Assembly (NCBI GenBank): GCA_003448025.1
Contig: DLXL01000102.1
Span: 23,210-31,373 of the forward strand
Length of the DNA: 8,164 bases
Direction of reading: 5' to 3'
Source of the DNA: Saprospirales bacterium
GTDB taxonomy: Bacteria > Bacteroidota > Bacteroidia > Chitinophagales > Saprospiraceae
In this document: piece by piece, positions 1 to 5,884 of the stretch
Layout of the letters: every line of letters starts with the position of its first letter
How positions within the stretch are numbered: position 1 is the first letter of the stretch
Made by a program: the position numbers and the translations under genes
Notes under the pieces: generated by a model
What the model was told of the DNA's origin: nothing
Databases searched by the model: none
Seen by the model: the letters and a program-made list of their open reading frames with translations, nothing else

Positions 1-335
1 CCGAACTGGATGGCAGGGTTTTGGTATTGATGGGTAATAAAATCAAGCCCATTGGGGGTTAATTCATTTACCGGAAGCTCCAGATTCAACTCCTGAAAAC
101 TTCCATCCTGACTGATAATAGCCTGATAATGTTGGGCTTGCACCCAAAACTCAGCTGCATAAAATGCATCTGCCTGCAGCGTCTGCAGCGTCAGGCTGGT
201 TGCCCCGGGGAATTGTTCCACCACGGCTTCAATGACAGTTTCGGGCACCGGATGTTCGCCAGGCTCAGGTTCAAGCACCTTATCGCAGCCGGCAAAAGTC
301 AGCAGAGCCAGGAGGAGTACATTCAATCTTTTCAT
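1..335 (-). CDS. PepSY-like (BLIP-like fold) exported lipoprotein, partial (3' end beyond left edge)
   Basis: The frame starts at the ATG on the minus strand at 335-333 and stays open for 111 codons to the window edge, so the C-terminus is missing. The N-terminus is a short lipoprotein signal: MKRLN, a hydrophobic run, then FAGC with the candidate lipidated cysteine at residue 17. Phe at -3 is a relaxed lipobox, so lipidation is likely but not certain. From about residue 30 the pattern (PETVIEAVVEQFPGAT, then an aromatic-rich strand ending in YQAIISQDGSFQEL) matches the PepSY-like / putative beta-lactamase-inhibitor-like family of Bacteroidota, where 'VP..V...F...FPGA' opens each repeat. A second repeat seems to begin near residue 87 (LPVNELTPNGLDFI). 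These are periplasmic or outer-membrane proteins of largely unknown function. A perfect 9-bp tandem duplication, CTGCAGCGT at 174-182 and 183-191, encodes TLQTLQ. The gene lies 124 bp downstream of the S41 peptidase gene on the same strand and could share its transcript. Confidence 0.72.
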   Translation of the reverse strand, partial: MKRLNVLLLALLTFAGCDKVLEPEPGEHPVPETVIEAVVEQFPGATSLTLQTLQADAFYAAEFWVQAQHYQAIISQDGSFQELNLELPVNELTPNGLDFITHQYQNPAIQF

Positions 336-366
336 CCCTTTCGTTTTAATAAACTACAAACAGCGA

Positions 367-389
367 AACCCGGCACACGGCTGCGGGTT
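367..389 (-). repeat. Inverted repeat between S41 gene and PepSY-like gene
   Basis: AACCCG at 367-372 and CGGGTT at 384-389 form a 6-bp stem (plus a possible G-U pair) around an 11-nt loop. In the minus-strand transcript the hairpin lies downstream of the S41 stop and about 30 nt before the PepSY-like start. It is followed by TCGCTGTTTG rather than a clean run of T, so it is a weak terminator candidate or a leader hairpin. The rest of the 336-459 spacer shows nothing else I can support. Confidence 0.3.
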
Positions 390-459
390 CACAAAAGGGA
401 CGAAAGCTTTAAAAAATTGGTTGCGTGAGAAAGTTAGGGTATTAAGAAAAAGGGGCTTT

Positions 460-2706
460 CTATTGCTTCATGATCCATTCCCTGGCAAAATCGAGTACTT
501 CGTCCCGGCCCATTTTAACACCCTCAATGGTTGGCGAAACTGGGTAATCAGGCACTATACCTACTCGTTGAGTAGGCGTGCCATCCGGATAAAAAACACC
601 AATACCACTGATCATGCTGTTTAAGCCTCCAGGCAAGGAAAACCTGGAAACATTTCCATCAGCACCGGCAGTAGTACTACCCACCACAATAGCGCCCGGC
701 ACTGAACGAAAAGCCATGCTGTGATACTCTGCAGAACTTTGAGTAAGTTCATTGACCAGAATAACAATTTTTCCTTTGTAGGAATTTCTATTGGTCTCAC
801 CACAGTATAGGGCGTCTGTTTGCGTAAACGTTCCCGGATTAGACACGCTTCCTGCGGTGAAATATACAAATTTAGTTGACTCATTTTTCAGATACTCTGT
901 CAGGGAAAATACTGTAAAGTCGGATGGATAATTACGTATATCCAGTATAATACCTTTCGTATCTTTAAACTGCGCCATCATTGGAGCAAGGTGTTCCTGT
1001 TTCAATGTGCCCAAATGCATGTATCCAATCTCAGGGGTTAACAATCGGTAACAGCTATCAGGTTGGTTATAAGCTCTGTCTATATCCAGGTTAAATTTTT
1101 CTTTTACCGCGTCAAAACAGGCCACTTCCATATCCTTTTCTGTTTGACCGCGCCGAACCTTCAAATGCAGGCTATTGGCATTGGTTCGCAATAAATCGCG
1201 GGCAATATCCCGCAATTTAGTGGGCAGGTTGGATGCCGGATACAAGGGCAATTTTTGTTTCAGCAGATCCACTACCGGTACTCCTTCAATGGCGGTAATG
1301 ACATCGCCAGGAAGCAAGCCCGTCTGAGCGCCATAATCAGGATGATAATAACCCGTTACAACCGCTTGGTTTTCAATAAATTTAATTTGTAATGCCGGGC
1401 GTTTTTCACCAAAATACCTGACCAACTCTTCATCCTGCATCCATAGATTGGCATGGGTGTCGTGAATTCGGCCAATGAGTTCACGGGTACATAGCTTGTA
1501 GCTCAGGGCATCTTTGCATTGAATCATTTTGGGAATAAATTCCTGCATTACGCCTGTCCAGTCTTCTCCGATTACATCTCTGTACGGAAAAAAATATTGA
1601 ATGATATTCCAAAAACGATAGACACATAGCAACCGATAACCTTCATCAGGATATTTGAACTGTGAATAAGCAGATTCATGCCGGAATTTAGGATTCCCAA
1701 TATTTTTCTCATGATCAATATAGAAATGATCCGATTGATTTCGGTTTTCATATACTATTTTCAATTGCTTTCGCAGTGCCGGGCTGAGGTTTGAATCATC
1801 CAGCCAGGCCAGATCTGCTGTCAGGCGAATATCATCTGTAATTTTTTTAGCACAACTCCGGCACTTGGGCAAAGTACCCAATGATATAATCCATTCTGCC
1901 AGTAAGTCATCGCGTTGGCGGGCTTTCAAGCCTTCCGGATAGCGTTGTAAAAAGCGAAACAGCTCGTAATCCCAGTGTATATCACCCGAAGCAACCTTAG
2001 GATGGTGGTATTTGAGGAAACCCCAAACTTTACCCAAAATAACGAGATCGTTTATCCGTTCAGGAGTCAATTGCCCTAATTGAACCCTGCTTCCTGACCG
2101 GAACATAGTGTCCAACTCAGCCGGTTTTTGGGTGATGATTTGTTTCGGAGCCTTCCAAAAAGCCTTTCCATCAATCAAAAGCTCTATATTATCAAACCAG
2201 GCGATTCCACTTCCAACCAACAATCCGCCGAATACGATATTTTGTGCATCTTTATTTAAAAGCACCCTGGTTTCAAATTGCTGCCATCCATTGTTTCCTT
2301 TCAATCCCCTTTCCTGCATGTTATCAAACCCAACCACGCCTGACTCTCCATCCTGGCGCAACCAGATACCAGCCCAACCATCCTGAATTATATTTTCTGT
2401 TTTTATGTAACCTTTAAGGGTAATCATTTCCCCTTTAAAATCAACCGGAACAACCATCGAAAAGGCGCCAAAAGTGCCTGATTCAGGAACAAAGGCTAAT
2501 CTGGCACAGCCTTTACCTTCAAAAGCGTTGATTGAATCACGGGTAAAAGAATACCCGTTTTTACTTGTTCCTCCGGTTCCATATTGCCAGTTAAAAGGCA
2601 AGCTTGTTGTGGGGTCGGATTGCTCAAACCCAAGGTTGTAGTCCTTCTGTGCAGCAAGCTGGTTAACCAACAGAAACAATAGGGCAAAGAATGGAATGTT
2701 TTTCAT
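460..2706 (-). CDS. Secreted S41 family peptidase, tricorn-type core, with jelly-roll N-domain and PDZ
   Basis: The protein has 748 residues when started at the ATG at 2706, which opens directly into a signal peptide (MKNIPFFALLFLLVNQLAAQ, cleavage near residue 20). An in-frame ATG 14 codons upstream would put a charged, non-signal extension in front, so I rejected it. Domains in order: a carbohydrate-binding-like jelly roll at about 22-178 (GFEQ near the start, WFDNIEL near the end); two related helical segments at about 222-253 and 358-391 (WGFLKYHHP and WNIIQYFFPY), each followed by a DW or WD pair; a PDZ domain at about 438-530 (GLLPGDVITAIEGVPV at 463-478); and the S41 catalytic core from about 560. 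Family reasoning points to Ser657 (SSAE, 657-660) as nucleophile and His418 in HDTHANLW as its tricorn-like partner. The lysine of CtpA/Tsp-type enzymes is missing; that position reads TTAGADGN (678-685). It probably cleaves peptides in the periplasm or at the cell surface. A CRSC pair lies at about residues 283-286. The gene is much richer in A+T than those to the right. Confidence 0.88.
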   Translation of the reverse strand: MKNIPFFALLFLLVNQLAAQKDYNLGFEQSDPTTSLPFNWQYGTGGTSKNGYSFTRDSINAFEGKGCARLAFVPESGTFGAFSMVVPVDFKGEMITLKGYIKTENIIQDGWAGIWLRQDGESGVVGFDNMQERGLKGNNGWQQFETRVLLNKDAQNIVFGGLLVGSGIAWFDNIELLIDGKAFWKAPKQIITQKPAELDTMFRSGSRVQLGQLTPERINDLVILGKVWGFLKYHHPKVASGDIHWDYELFRFLQRYPEGLKARQRDDLLAEWIISLGTLPKCRSCAKKITDDIRLTADLAWLDDSNLSPALRKQLKIVYENRNQSDHFYIDHEKNIGNPKFRHESAYSQFKYPDEGYRLLCVYRFWNIIQYFFPYRDVIGEDWTGVMQEFIPKMIQCKDALSYKLCTRELIGRIHDTHANLWMQDEELVRYFGEKRPALQIKFIENQAVVTGYYHPDYGAQTGLLPGDVITAIEGVPVVDLLKQKLPLYPASNLPTKLRDIARDLLRTNANSLHLKVRRGQTEKDMEVACFDAVKEKFNLDIDRAYNQPDSCYRLLTPEIGYMHLGTLKQEHLAPMMAQFKDTKGIILDIRNYPSDFTVFSLTEYLKNESTKFVYFTAGSVSNPGTFTQTDALYCGETNRNSYKGKIVILVNELTQSSAEYHSMAFRSVPGAIVVGSTTAGADGNVSRFSLPGGLNSMISGIGVFYPDGTPTQRVGIVPDYPVSPTIEGVKMGRDEVLDFAREWIMKQ

Positions 2707-2856
2707 GTAGAATAGGATTTTGGTAGTGGATCTGGAACGGGAAACCAAGAGAACGATGAATTATCATGGATGTTGCCTGCCAGCATATTTTGGTCTATAG
2801 GTAAAGTAAGAAATAGACTGTGAACCTATTTCGTTAATGGGTTTTGTGCATTTAAC
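2707..2856. promoter_or_regulatory. Divergent intergenic region between S41 peptidase and small lipoprotein genes
   Basis: These 150 bp must hold the 5' regions of both flanking divergent genes. No exact TAnnTTTG element is present on either strand. The nearest is TATTTTGG at 2786-2793, with one mismatch and no TTG at the right distance, so I do not call a promoter. The notable structure is the inverted repeat listed separately. A second, imperfect one sits against the rightward start codon: GTTAATG at 2833-2839 against CATTTAAC at 2849-2856, mismatched by one base. Confidence 0.5.
2810..2832. repeat. 7-bp perfect inverted repeat, candidate operator
   Basis: GAAATAG at 2810-2816 and CTATTTC at 2826-2832 are exact reverse complements around a 9-bp spacer (centre-to-centre 16 bp). 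The location, 25 bp before the rightward lipoprotein start and in the region shared with the divergent S41 gene, would suit a dimeric repressor or activator site. A 5'-leader hairpin is the alternative. No regulator gene is in the window to link it to. Confidence 0.35.
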
Positions 2857-3426
2857 ATGAATATCAAATTTGTCACTTTCCTGCTTGTTCAAGTTTTACT
2901 TCTTTCGGAGGGCTGTTCTTCTGCGGAAAAGGAAACTGTAAGAACTATTGCACTGGGGCCATCTGACATAATGCCTAAAGACAGCTGCTATGCGCAGGTA
3001 AACAAAGCCCTGATTAGTCTATTAAATAACTCCGAGGCATTACAAAAGCATCTTAATGTAACCGAAGCAGACGCCCGGCAGATTACCAATCCATCCGCCA
3101 AAACCAATGCAAAGCGGTTAAAACACCCTTTGATAGAAAAATTGATCCCAATAATTGCCGACACCACAGACCTGAAACTTCCTTACGCATGCTCCGCTCT
3201 TGAGCGTGCCAGATTGGGCGACTTGGCCCTTTTATGCATTTATCGGCTTGAAAATTTCCCGTTCGCCCACGCCCTTGGAAGGCAGTGGTGCACAGGAGGA
3301 GCCATGTCGGATAATATCATGCTACCCCACGATCTGATAGGTTATACCAATTTTGAAAGATCAAAAATCAAATCATCATATCAGACATATTATATTAAAG
3401 AGGTACAGGGTAAGCACCCAAAGTGA
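2857..3426 (+). CDS. Hypothetical small exported protein, probable lipoprotein
   Basis: I do not recognise a named family for this 189-residue protein. It begins with a signal-like segment (MNIKF, then a hydrophobic run) ending in LSEGCSS, with a candidate lipidated cysteine at residue 20. Ser at -3 and Glu at -2 are not a standard lipobox, so it could instead be simply secreted. The mature part is mainly helical by composition, with cysteines at 44, 112, 127 and 145. The most conserved-looking stretch is about 114-145 (RARLGDLALLCIYRLENF, then FAHALGRQWC), which resembles a GDLAL...PF...G.QW pattern I associate with small uncharacterised Bacteroidota proteins. That is a memory-based impression, not a match. 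It is transcribed divergently from the S41 peptidase gene. The start is the only ATG that gives a signal sequence. It is a real gene by length and clean coding pattern; its function is unknown. Confidence 0.68.
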   Translation: MNIKFVTFLLVQVLLLSEGCSSAEKETVRTIALGPSDIMPKDSCYAQVNKALISLLNNSEALQKHLNVTEADARQITNPSAKTNAKRLKHPLIEKLIPIIADTTDLKLPYACSALERARLGDLALLCIYRLENFPFAHALGRQWCTGGAMSDNIMLPHDLIGYTNFERSKIKSSYQTYYIKEVQGKHPK

Positions 3427-3446
3427 AACAGCGCATATTCCGCCTC

Positions 3447-3473
3447 CCCGGCCTTCCAGACTTCATTGCCGGG
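3447..3473 (+). terminator. Possible terminator hairpin after the small lipoprotein gene
   Basis: CCCGGC at 3447-3452 pairs with GCCGGG at 3468-3473 around a 15-nt loop, 20 bp past the stop codon. It is followed by a small palindrome, AAAAC-TG-GTTTT (3474-3485), rather than a plain T tract. The position suits transcription termination; the downstream sequence is only weakly U-rich. Confidence 0.35.
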
Positions 3474-3500
3474 AAAACTGGTTTTGTACGGGAACTCTAC

Positions 3501-3508
3501 TATTTTTG
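3501..3508 (+). promoter_or_regulatory. Candidate Bacteroidota -7 promoter element (TATTTTTG) for the oxygenase-transporter unit
   Basis: This is an exact match to TAnnTTTG, ending 19 bp before the ATG of the oxygenase gene. A start site about 6-7 bp downstream would leave a short leader of roughly 13 nt. The -33 TTG is not well placed: TTG at 3484-3486 leaves only 14 bp between the elements. This lowers confidence. Confidence 0.4.
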
Positions 3509-3527
3509 AGCCGCCAACTGTTTACTT

Positions 3528-4292
3528 ATGTCGCTTACACCTGAACAAATTTCTTTTTGGGAAACCAATGGGTACCTCATTGTGCCAAACATCATTACTA
3601 CCGAAGAAGCAGAAACTTACCGCAGGATTTACGATCAATTCCTGGACAACACCATTGATACCGGCGCCAACCGCTCTGACCTGGGCGCCGGACTGGGCGA
3701 TAGCAAAGCCCGGGAGAACATCACCCAGATTATGTGGCCCTCCGATTTTGTGCCGGAAGTACTCTCCATGCCTTATCACCAAAAAGCCCTTACCATAGCC
3801 CGTTTGCTCATGGGCGAGGATATTGCCATGGACTTCGACATGCTCATCAACAAAGCGCCTTTTACCAATACGCCTACACCCTGGCACCAGGATGCAGCCT
3901 ACTGGATCGACATGCCCGACAAAAGGGCGGCGAGTTGCTGGCTTGCGCTGGATGAGGCAACGGTAGACAACGGCTGTATGTGGTATGTACCGGCATCTCA
4001 TTTAAAGCCCGTACGTCCGCATCATTTTGCCGGCAAGCAAGGCGGGGCGCTGACGTGTGACGCTTACGAAGCGGAAGGGGTGGCAGTGGAGCTGCCGGCG
4101 GGATCCTGTGTATTCCACCACGGCGGCACGCTGCACTATAGCAGGGGCAATTCCACCGGATCTCAGCGAAGGGCATTTATAGTGAACTTCCGCCCGCAGG
4201 CTATGATTGAACTGGAAAGACAAAAAGGCTTTGACCACGGGCGCAGCGGCGGCGCCACCGACCGAAAAGTGCGGAATGAGGATTTTAAGTAA
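3528..4292 (+). CDS. Phytanoyl-CoA dioxygenase (PhyH) family Fe(II)/2-oxoglutarate-dependent oxygenase
   Basis: This 254-residue protein has the usual length for small bacterial PhyH proteins and no signal peptide, so it is cytoplasmic. The family opening is clear (LTPEQISFWETNGYLIVPN, residues 3-21). The 2-His-1-carboxylate facial triad is visible: His120 and Asp122 in TPWHQDAAYW, and the distal His203 in HHGGTLHYSRGN. Arg214 or Arg215, about 11 residues later, is placed to bind the 2-oxoglutarate carboxylate. An intact triad implies an active oxygenase that couples 2-oxoglutarate decarboxylation to oxidation of a substrate, usually hydroxylation. The family is broad (fatty acyl-CoA, ectoine, amino-acid and natural-product hydroxylases), so the substrate cannot be assigned. 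It is followed 44 bp later, on the same strand, by a sugar MFS transporter. This suggests that the imported compound or a derivative is the substrate. Codon choice is more G+C-rich than in the left block. Confidence 0.9.
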   Translation: MSLTPEQISFWETNGYLIVPNIITTEEAETYRRIYDQFLDNTIDTGANRSDLGAGLGDSKARENITQIMWPSDFVPEVLSMPYHQKALTIARLLMGEDIAMDFDMLINKAPFTNTPTPWHQDAAYWIDMPDKRAASCWLALDEATVDNGCMWYVPASHLKPVRPHHFAGKQGGALTCDAYEAEGVAVELPAGSCVFHHGGTLHYSRGNSTGSQRRAFIVNFRPQAMIELERQKGFDHGRSGGATDRKVRNEDFK

Positions 4293-4336
4293 CCAAAAGA
4301 AAACGCACAGATTTTCACCTGTTTTTATCCTTTGTC

Positions 4337-5602
4337 ATGCAGCAAACTGATTCAGCTCCAGCCAATTCCAATATCCGCGCACTGAGCATCATCGGCGTTT
4401 TATTCTTCATATTCGGTTTTGTGAGCTGGATGAATGCGGTATTGATTCCTTATTTCAAACTGACCTGCCAGCTTTCCGACCAGCAATCCATGCTGGTGGC
4501 GTTTGCCTTCTATATCTCGTATTTCATCATGGCGATCCCGTCGTCGGCTATTTTGAAAAAAACAGGGTTTAAGAACGGCATGATGTTCGGTCTGTGGGTA
4601 ATGGCGATCGGGGCCTTGCTGTTCATTCCGGCAGCCATGACGCGCACCTATTCGTTGTTCCTGCTGGGGCTGTTTATTCAGGCAACCGGTTTAACCCTGT
4701 TGCAAACGGCCTCCAATCCATATATCGTCATTCTGGGATCCATTGAAAGCGCGGCGCAACGCATCAGCTTCATGGGCATCTGCAACAAGGTGGCCGGCGC
4801 CATAGCACCACTTTTACTCATTCATTTGATTACCAACAGTGACGATGAAATTGATCTTATACAGCAACAACTGCCCTCCCTGAGTGCCCCGGAGCAGCTC
4901 CAGGTGATGAACGATCTGGCATCGCGCCTCATCCTGCCTTACCTTTGTATGGCGCTGGTGTTGGTGGCTTTGGGCTTGCTGATCCGCTATTCTCATCTGC
5001 CGGATGTTCAGGAGCCGGAAGACGAGGGAGGCGCTTCCGAAAAAAAGAGCATCTTTCAATTCCCGCATTTGATCCTGGGGGCCATCACGATTTTTTGCGG
5101 GGTCAGTGTGGAGGTGCTGGCGGTAGATTCTGTGATAGGGTATGCGCAATACACTGGTTTGGCCTTCAAGGATGCCAAGTATTTTGCCACCATTACCCTG
5201 TTCTTTATGATCATCAGCTATCTGATAGGCGCCATCGCCATTCCCCGGTATATCCGGCAGCGCAGGATGTTGCAAATCATAGCCGTTTTAGGCTTGATCT
5301 TCACCACTGCTGCCCTGATGTTGCAGGGATCCTGGTCGGTATGGTCTATTGCGTTGCTGGGATTTGCCAACGCCCTGTTGTGGCCCTCTATATGGCCTCT
5401 TGCACTCGTTGGGCTGGGAAAATTCACCAAACAGGCATCGGCCCTGCTCATCATGGGAGTGGTAGGCGGCGCACTAACCCCATTGCTTTATGGAGCCGTC
5501 AGCGATGCAGCCAACCCCCAGCTTGCCTATGTCATTCTATTGCCATGCTATCTGTTCATCCTGTTCTACGCATCCAAAGGATATAAGAGCGGCTTATCAT
5601 AA
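4337..5602 (+). CDS. Sugar MFS transporter, GluP/FucP family (glucose/galactose-type H+ symporter)
   Basis: The 421-residue inner-membrane protein is hydrophobic throughout and consistent with 12 helices in two halves, joined by a cytoplasmic acidic loop at about 222-238 (PDVQEPEDEGGASEKKS). Helix 1 carries the family signature FFIFGFVSWMNAVLIPYF (23-40). The strongest signature is LLQTASNPYIVILG followed by ESAAQRISFMGICNK (121-151), which closely resembles the GluP glucose/galactose subgroup. Aligned by eye to E. coli FucP, the fucose-site Asp46 is Ala34 and Glu135 is Gln123. This fits GluP-type hexose transport better than fucose transport, although a residue change this close to the site leaves the real substrate open. 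The ATG at 4337 is chosen because it leaves a short polar N-terminus before helix 1. It is probably co-transcribed with the upstream oxygenase gene; the 44-bp gap contains no promoter match at a suitable distance. Confidence 0.9.
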   Translation: MQQTDSAPANSNIRALSIIGVLFFIFGFVSWMNAVLIPYFKLTCQLSDQQSMLVAFAFYISYFIMAIPSSAILKKTGFKNGMMFGLWVMAIGALLFIPAAMTRTYSLFLLGLFIQATGLTLLQTASNPYIVILGSIESAAQRISFMGICNKVAGAIAPLLLIHLITNSDDEIDLIQQQLPSLSAPEQLQVMNDLASRLILPYLCMALVLVALGLLIRYSHLPDVQEPEDEGGASEKKSIFQFPHLILGAITIFCGVSVEVLAVDSVIGYAQYTGLAFKDAKYFATITLFFMIISYLIGAIAIPRYIRQRRMLQIIAVLGLIFTTAALMLQGSWSVWSIALLGFANALLWPSIWPLALVGLGKFTKQASALLIMGVVGGALTPLLYGAVSDAANPQLAYVILLPCYLFILFYASKGYKSGLS

Positions 5603-5652
5603 GTTACACAAAATCAAAGCATTTCATACCATTTTTACCCTCGGATAAATTC

Positions 5653-5829
5653 ATGAAGTTTACAGCAAAGTGAAATCAGGCGCCACCATATATCCGGGAC
5701 ATTAAAAAATGGGTTGTAAGGCAACACGATGCCTATGTAACAGACGGCCATAACGACTACTACGGCGCTAACGACTATAAAACCTCCAGTTCGGGCAATG
5801 AAGTGCTGGTGGAAGTGATTCCAGCGTAG
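5653..5829 (+). pseudogene. Probable gene relic: short frame interrupted by an in-frame TGA
   Basis: From the ATG at 5653 one frame reads MKFTAK, then TGA at 5671-5673, then 51 further open codons to a TAG at 5827-5829. The open part has a protein-like composition: PPYIRDIKKWVV early, a polar Asp/Asn/Tyr-rich middle (TDGHNDYYGANDY), and an alternating hydrophobic strand at the end (NEVLVEVIPA). There is no ATG, GTG or TTG between the TGA and the middle of the frame that would restart it. It is best read as the tail, or the collapsed remains, of a deleted gene. I cannot name the family. A chance open frame or an untranslated leader of the next gene are the alternatives. Confidence 0.4.
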
Positions 5830-5857
5830 GGGCGATTCCGGTAATGCATAATGTCAG

Positions 5858-5865
5858 TAGCTTTG
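5858..5865 (+). promoter_or_regulatory. Candidate Bacteroidota -7 promoter element (TAGCTTTG) for the DPP-IV gene
   Basis: This is an exact TAnnTTTG match ending 19 bp before the start codon. A near -33 triplet, TTC at 5836-5838, sits 19 bp upstream, the usual spacing for TTG in this phylum. The predicted leader would be about 13 nt. The distance to the ATG is identical to that of the candidate at 3501-3508. Confidence 0.45.
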
Positions 5866-5884
5866 CCCAAAACAAAGTGCCACT

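Larger units (their letters stand above)
5603..5884. other. 282-bp gap between transporter and DPP-IV genes
   Basis: No intact gene lies here. The gap holds a broken coding-looking frame (5653-5829) and a candidate promoter (5858-5865), both listed separately. The first 50 bp after the transporter stop show no convincing terminator hairpin. Confidence 0.6.

Noticed and set aside
174..191. Two perfect copies of CTGCAGCGT as a regulatory or mobile-element repeat
   Set aside because: It lies inside the PepSY-like coding sequence and simply encodes TLQTLQ; a local codon-level duplication.
2707..2748. A 14-codon N-terminal extension of the S41 peptidase from the ATG at 2748
   Set aside because: It would put a basic, polar stretch (MVSRSRSTTK...) in front of a clear signal peptide. 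The ATG at 2706 gives a standard secretion signal.
2786..2793. TATTTTGG as a -7 element for the small lipoprotein gene
   Set aside because: It has one mismatch in the conserved TTTG and no TTG at 19-21 bp upstream.
3522..4001. 159-codon minus-strand open frame opposite the oxygenase gene
   Set aside because: It overlaps the facial-triad-bearing PhyH gene over almost its full length and has no domain signature.
4326..4334. TATCCTTTG just before the transporter gene as a promoter
   Set aside because: The spacing is TA-N3-TTTG, not TA-N2-TTTG, and it ends 2 bp before the ATG, leaving no room for a leader.
4945..5586. 213-codon plus-strand open frame inside the transporter gene
   Set aside because: It is an out-of-frame reading of a confident 12-helix MFS gene, with a Gly/Arg/Cys/His-rich composition typical of shadow frames.
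5671..5673. TGA read as selenocysteine or a readthrough codon inside the 5653-5829 frame
   Set aside because: There is no visible SECIS-like hairpin just downstream, no selenoprotein similarity, and the codon falls at position 7 of a very short frame. Gene decay is simpler.
5740..5772. DGHND in the relic, resembling the metal-binding DGHND of membrane dipeptidases
   Set aside because: The flanking residues do not continue the dipeptidase pattern, and the motif lies near the end of the frame rather than at a protein N-terminus.
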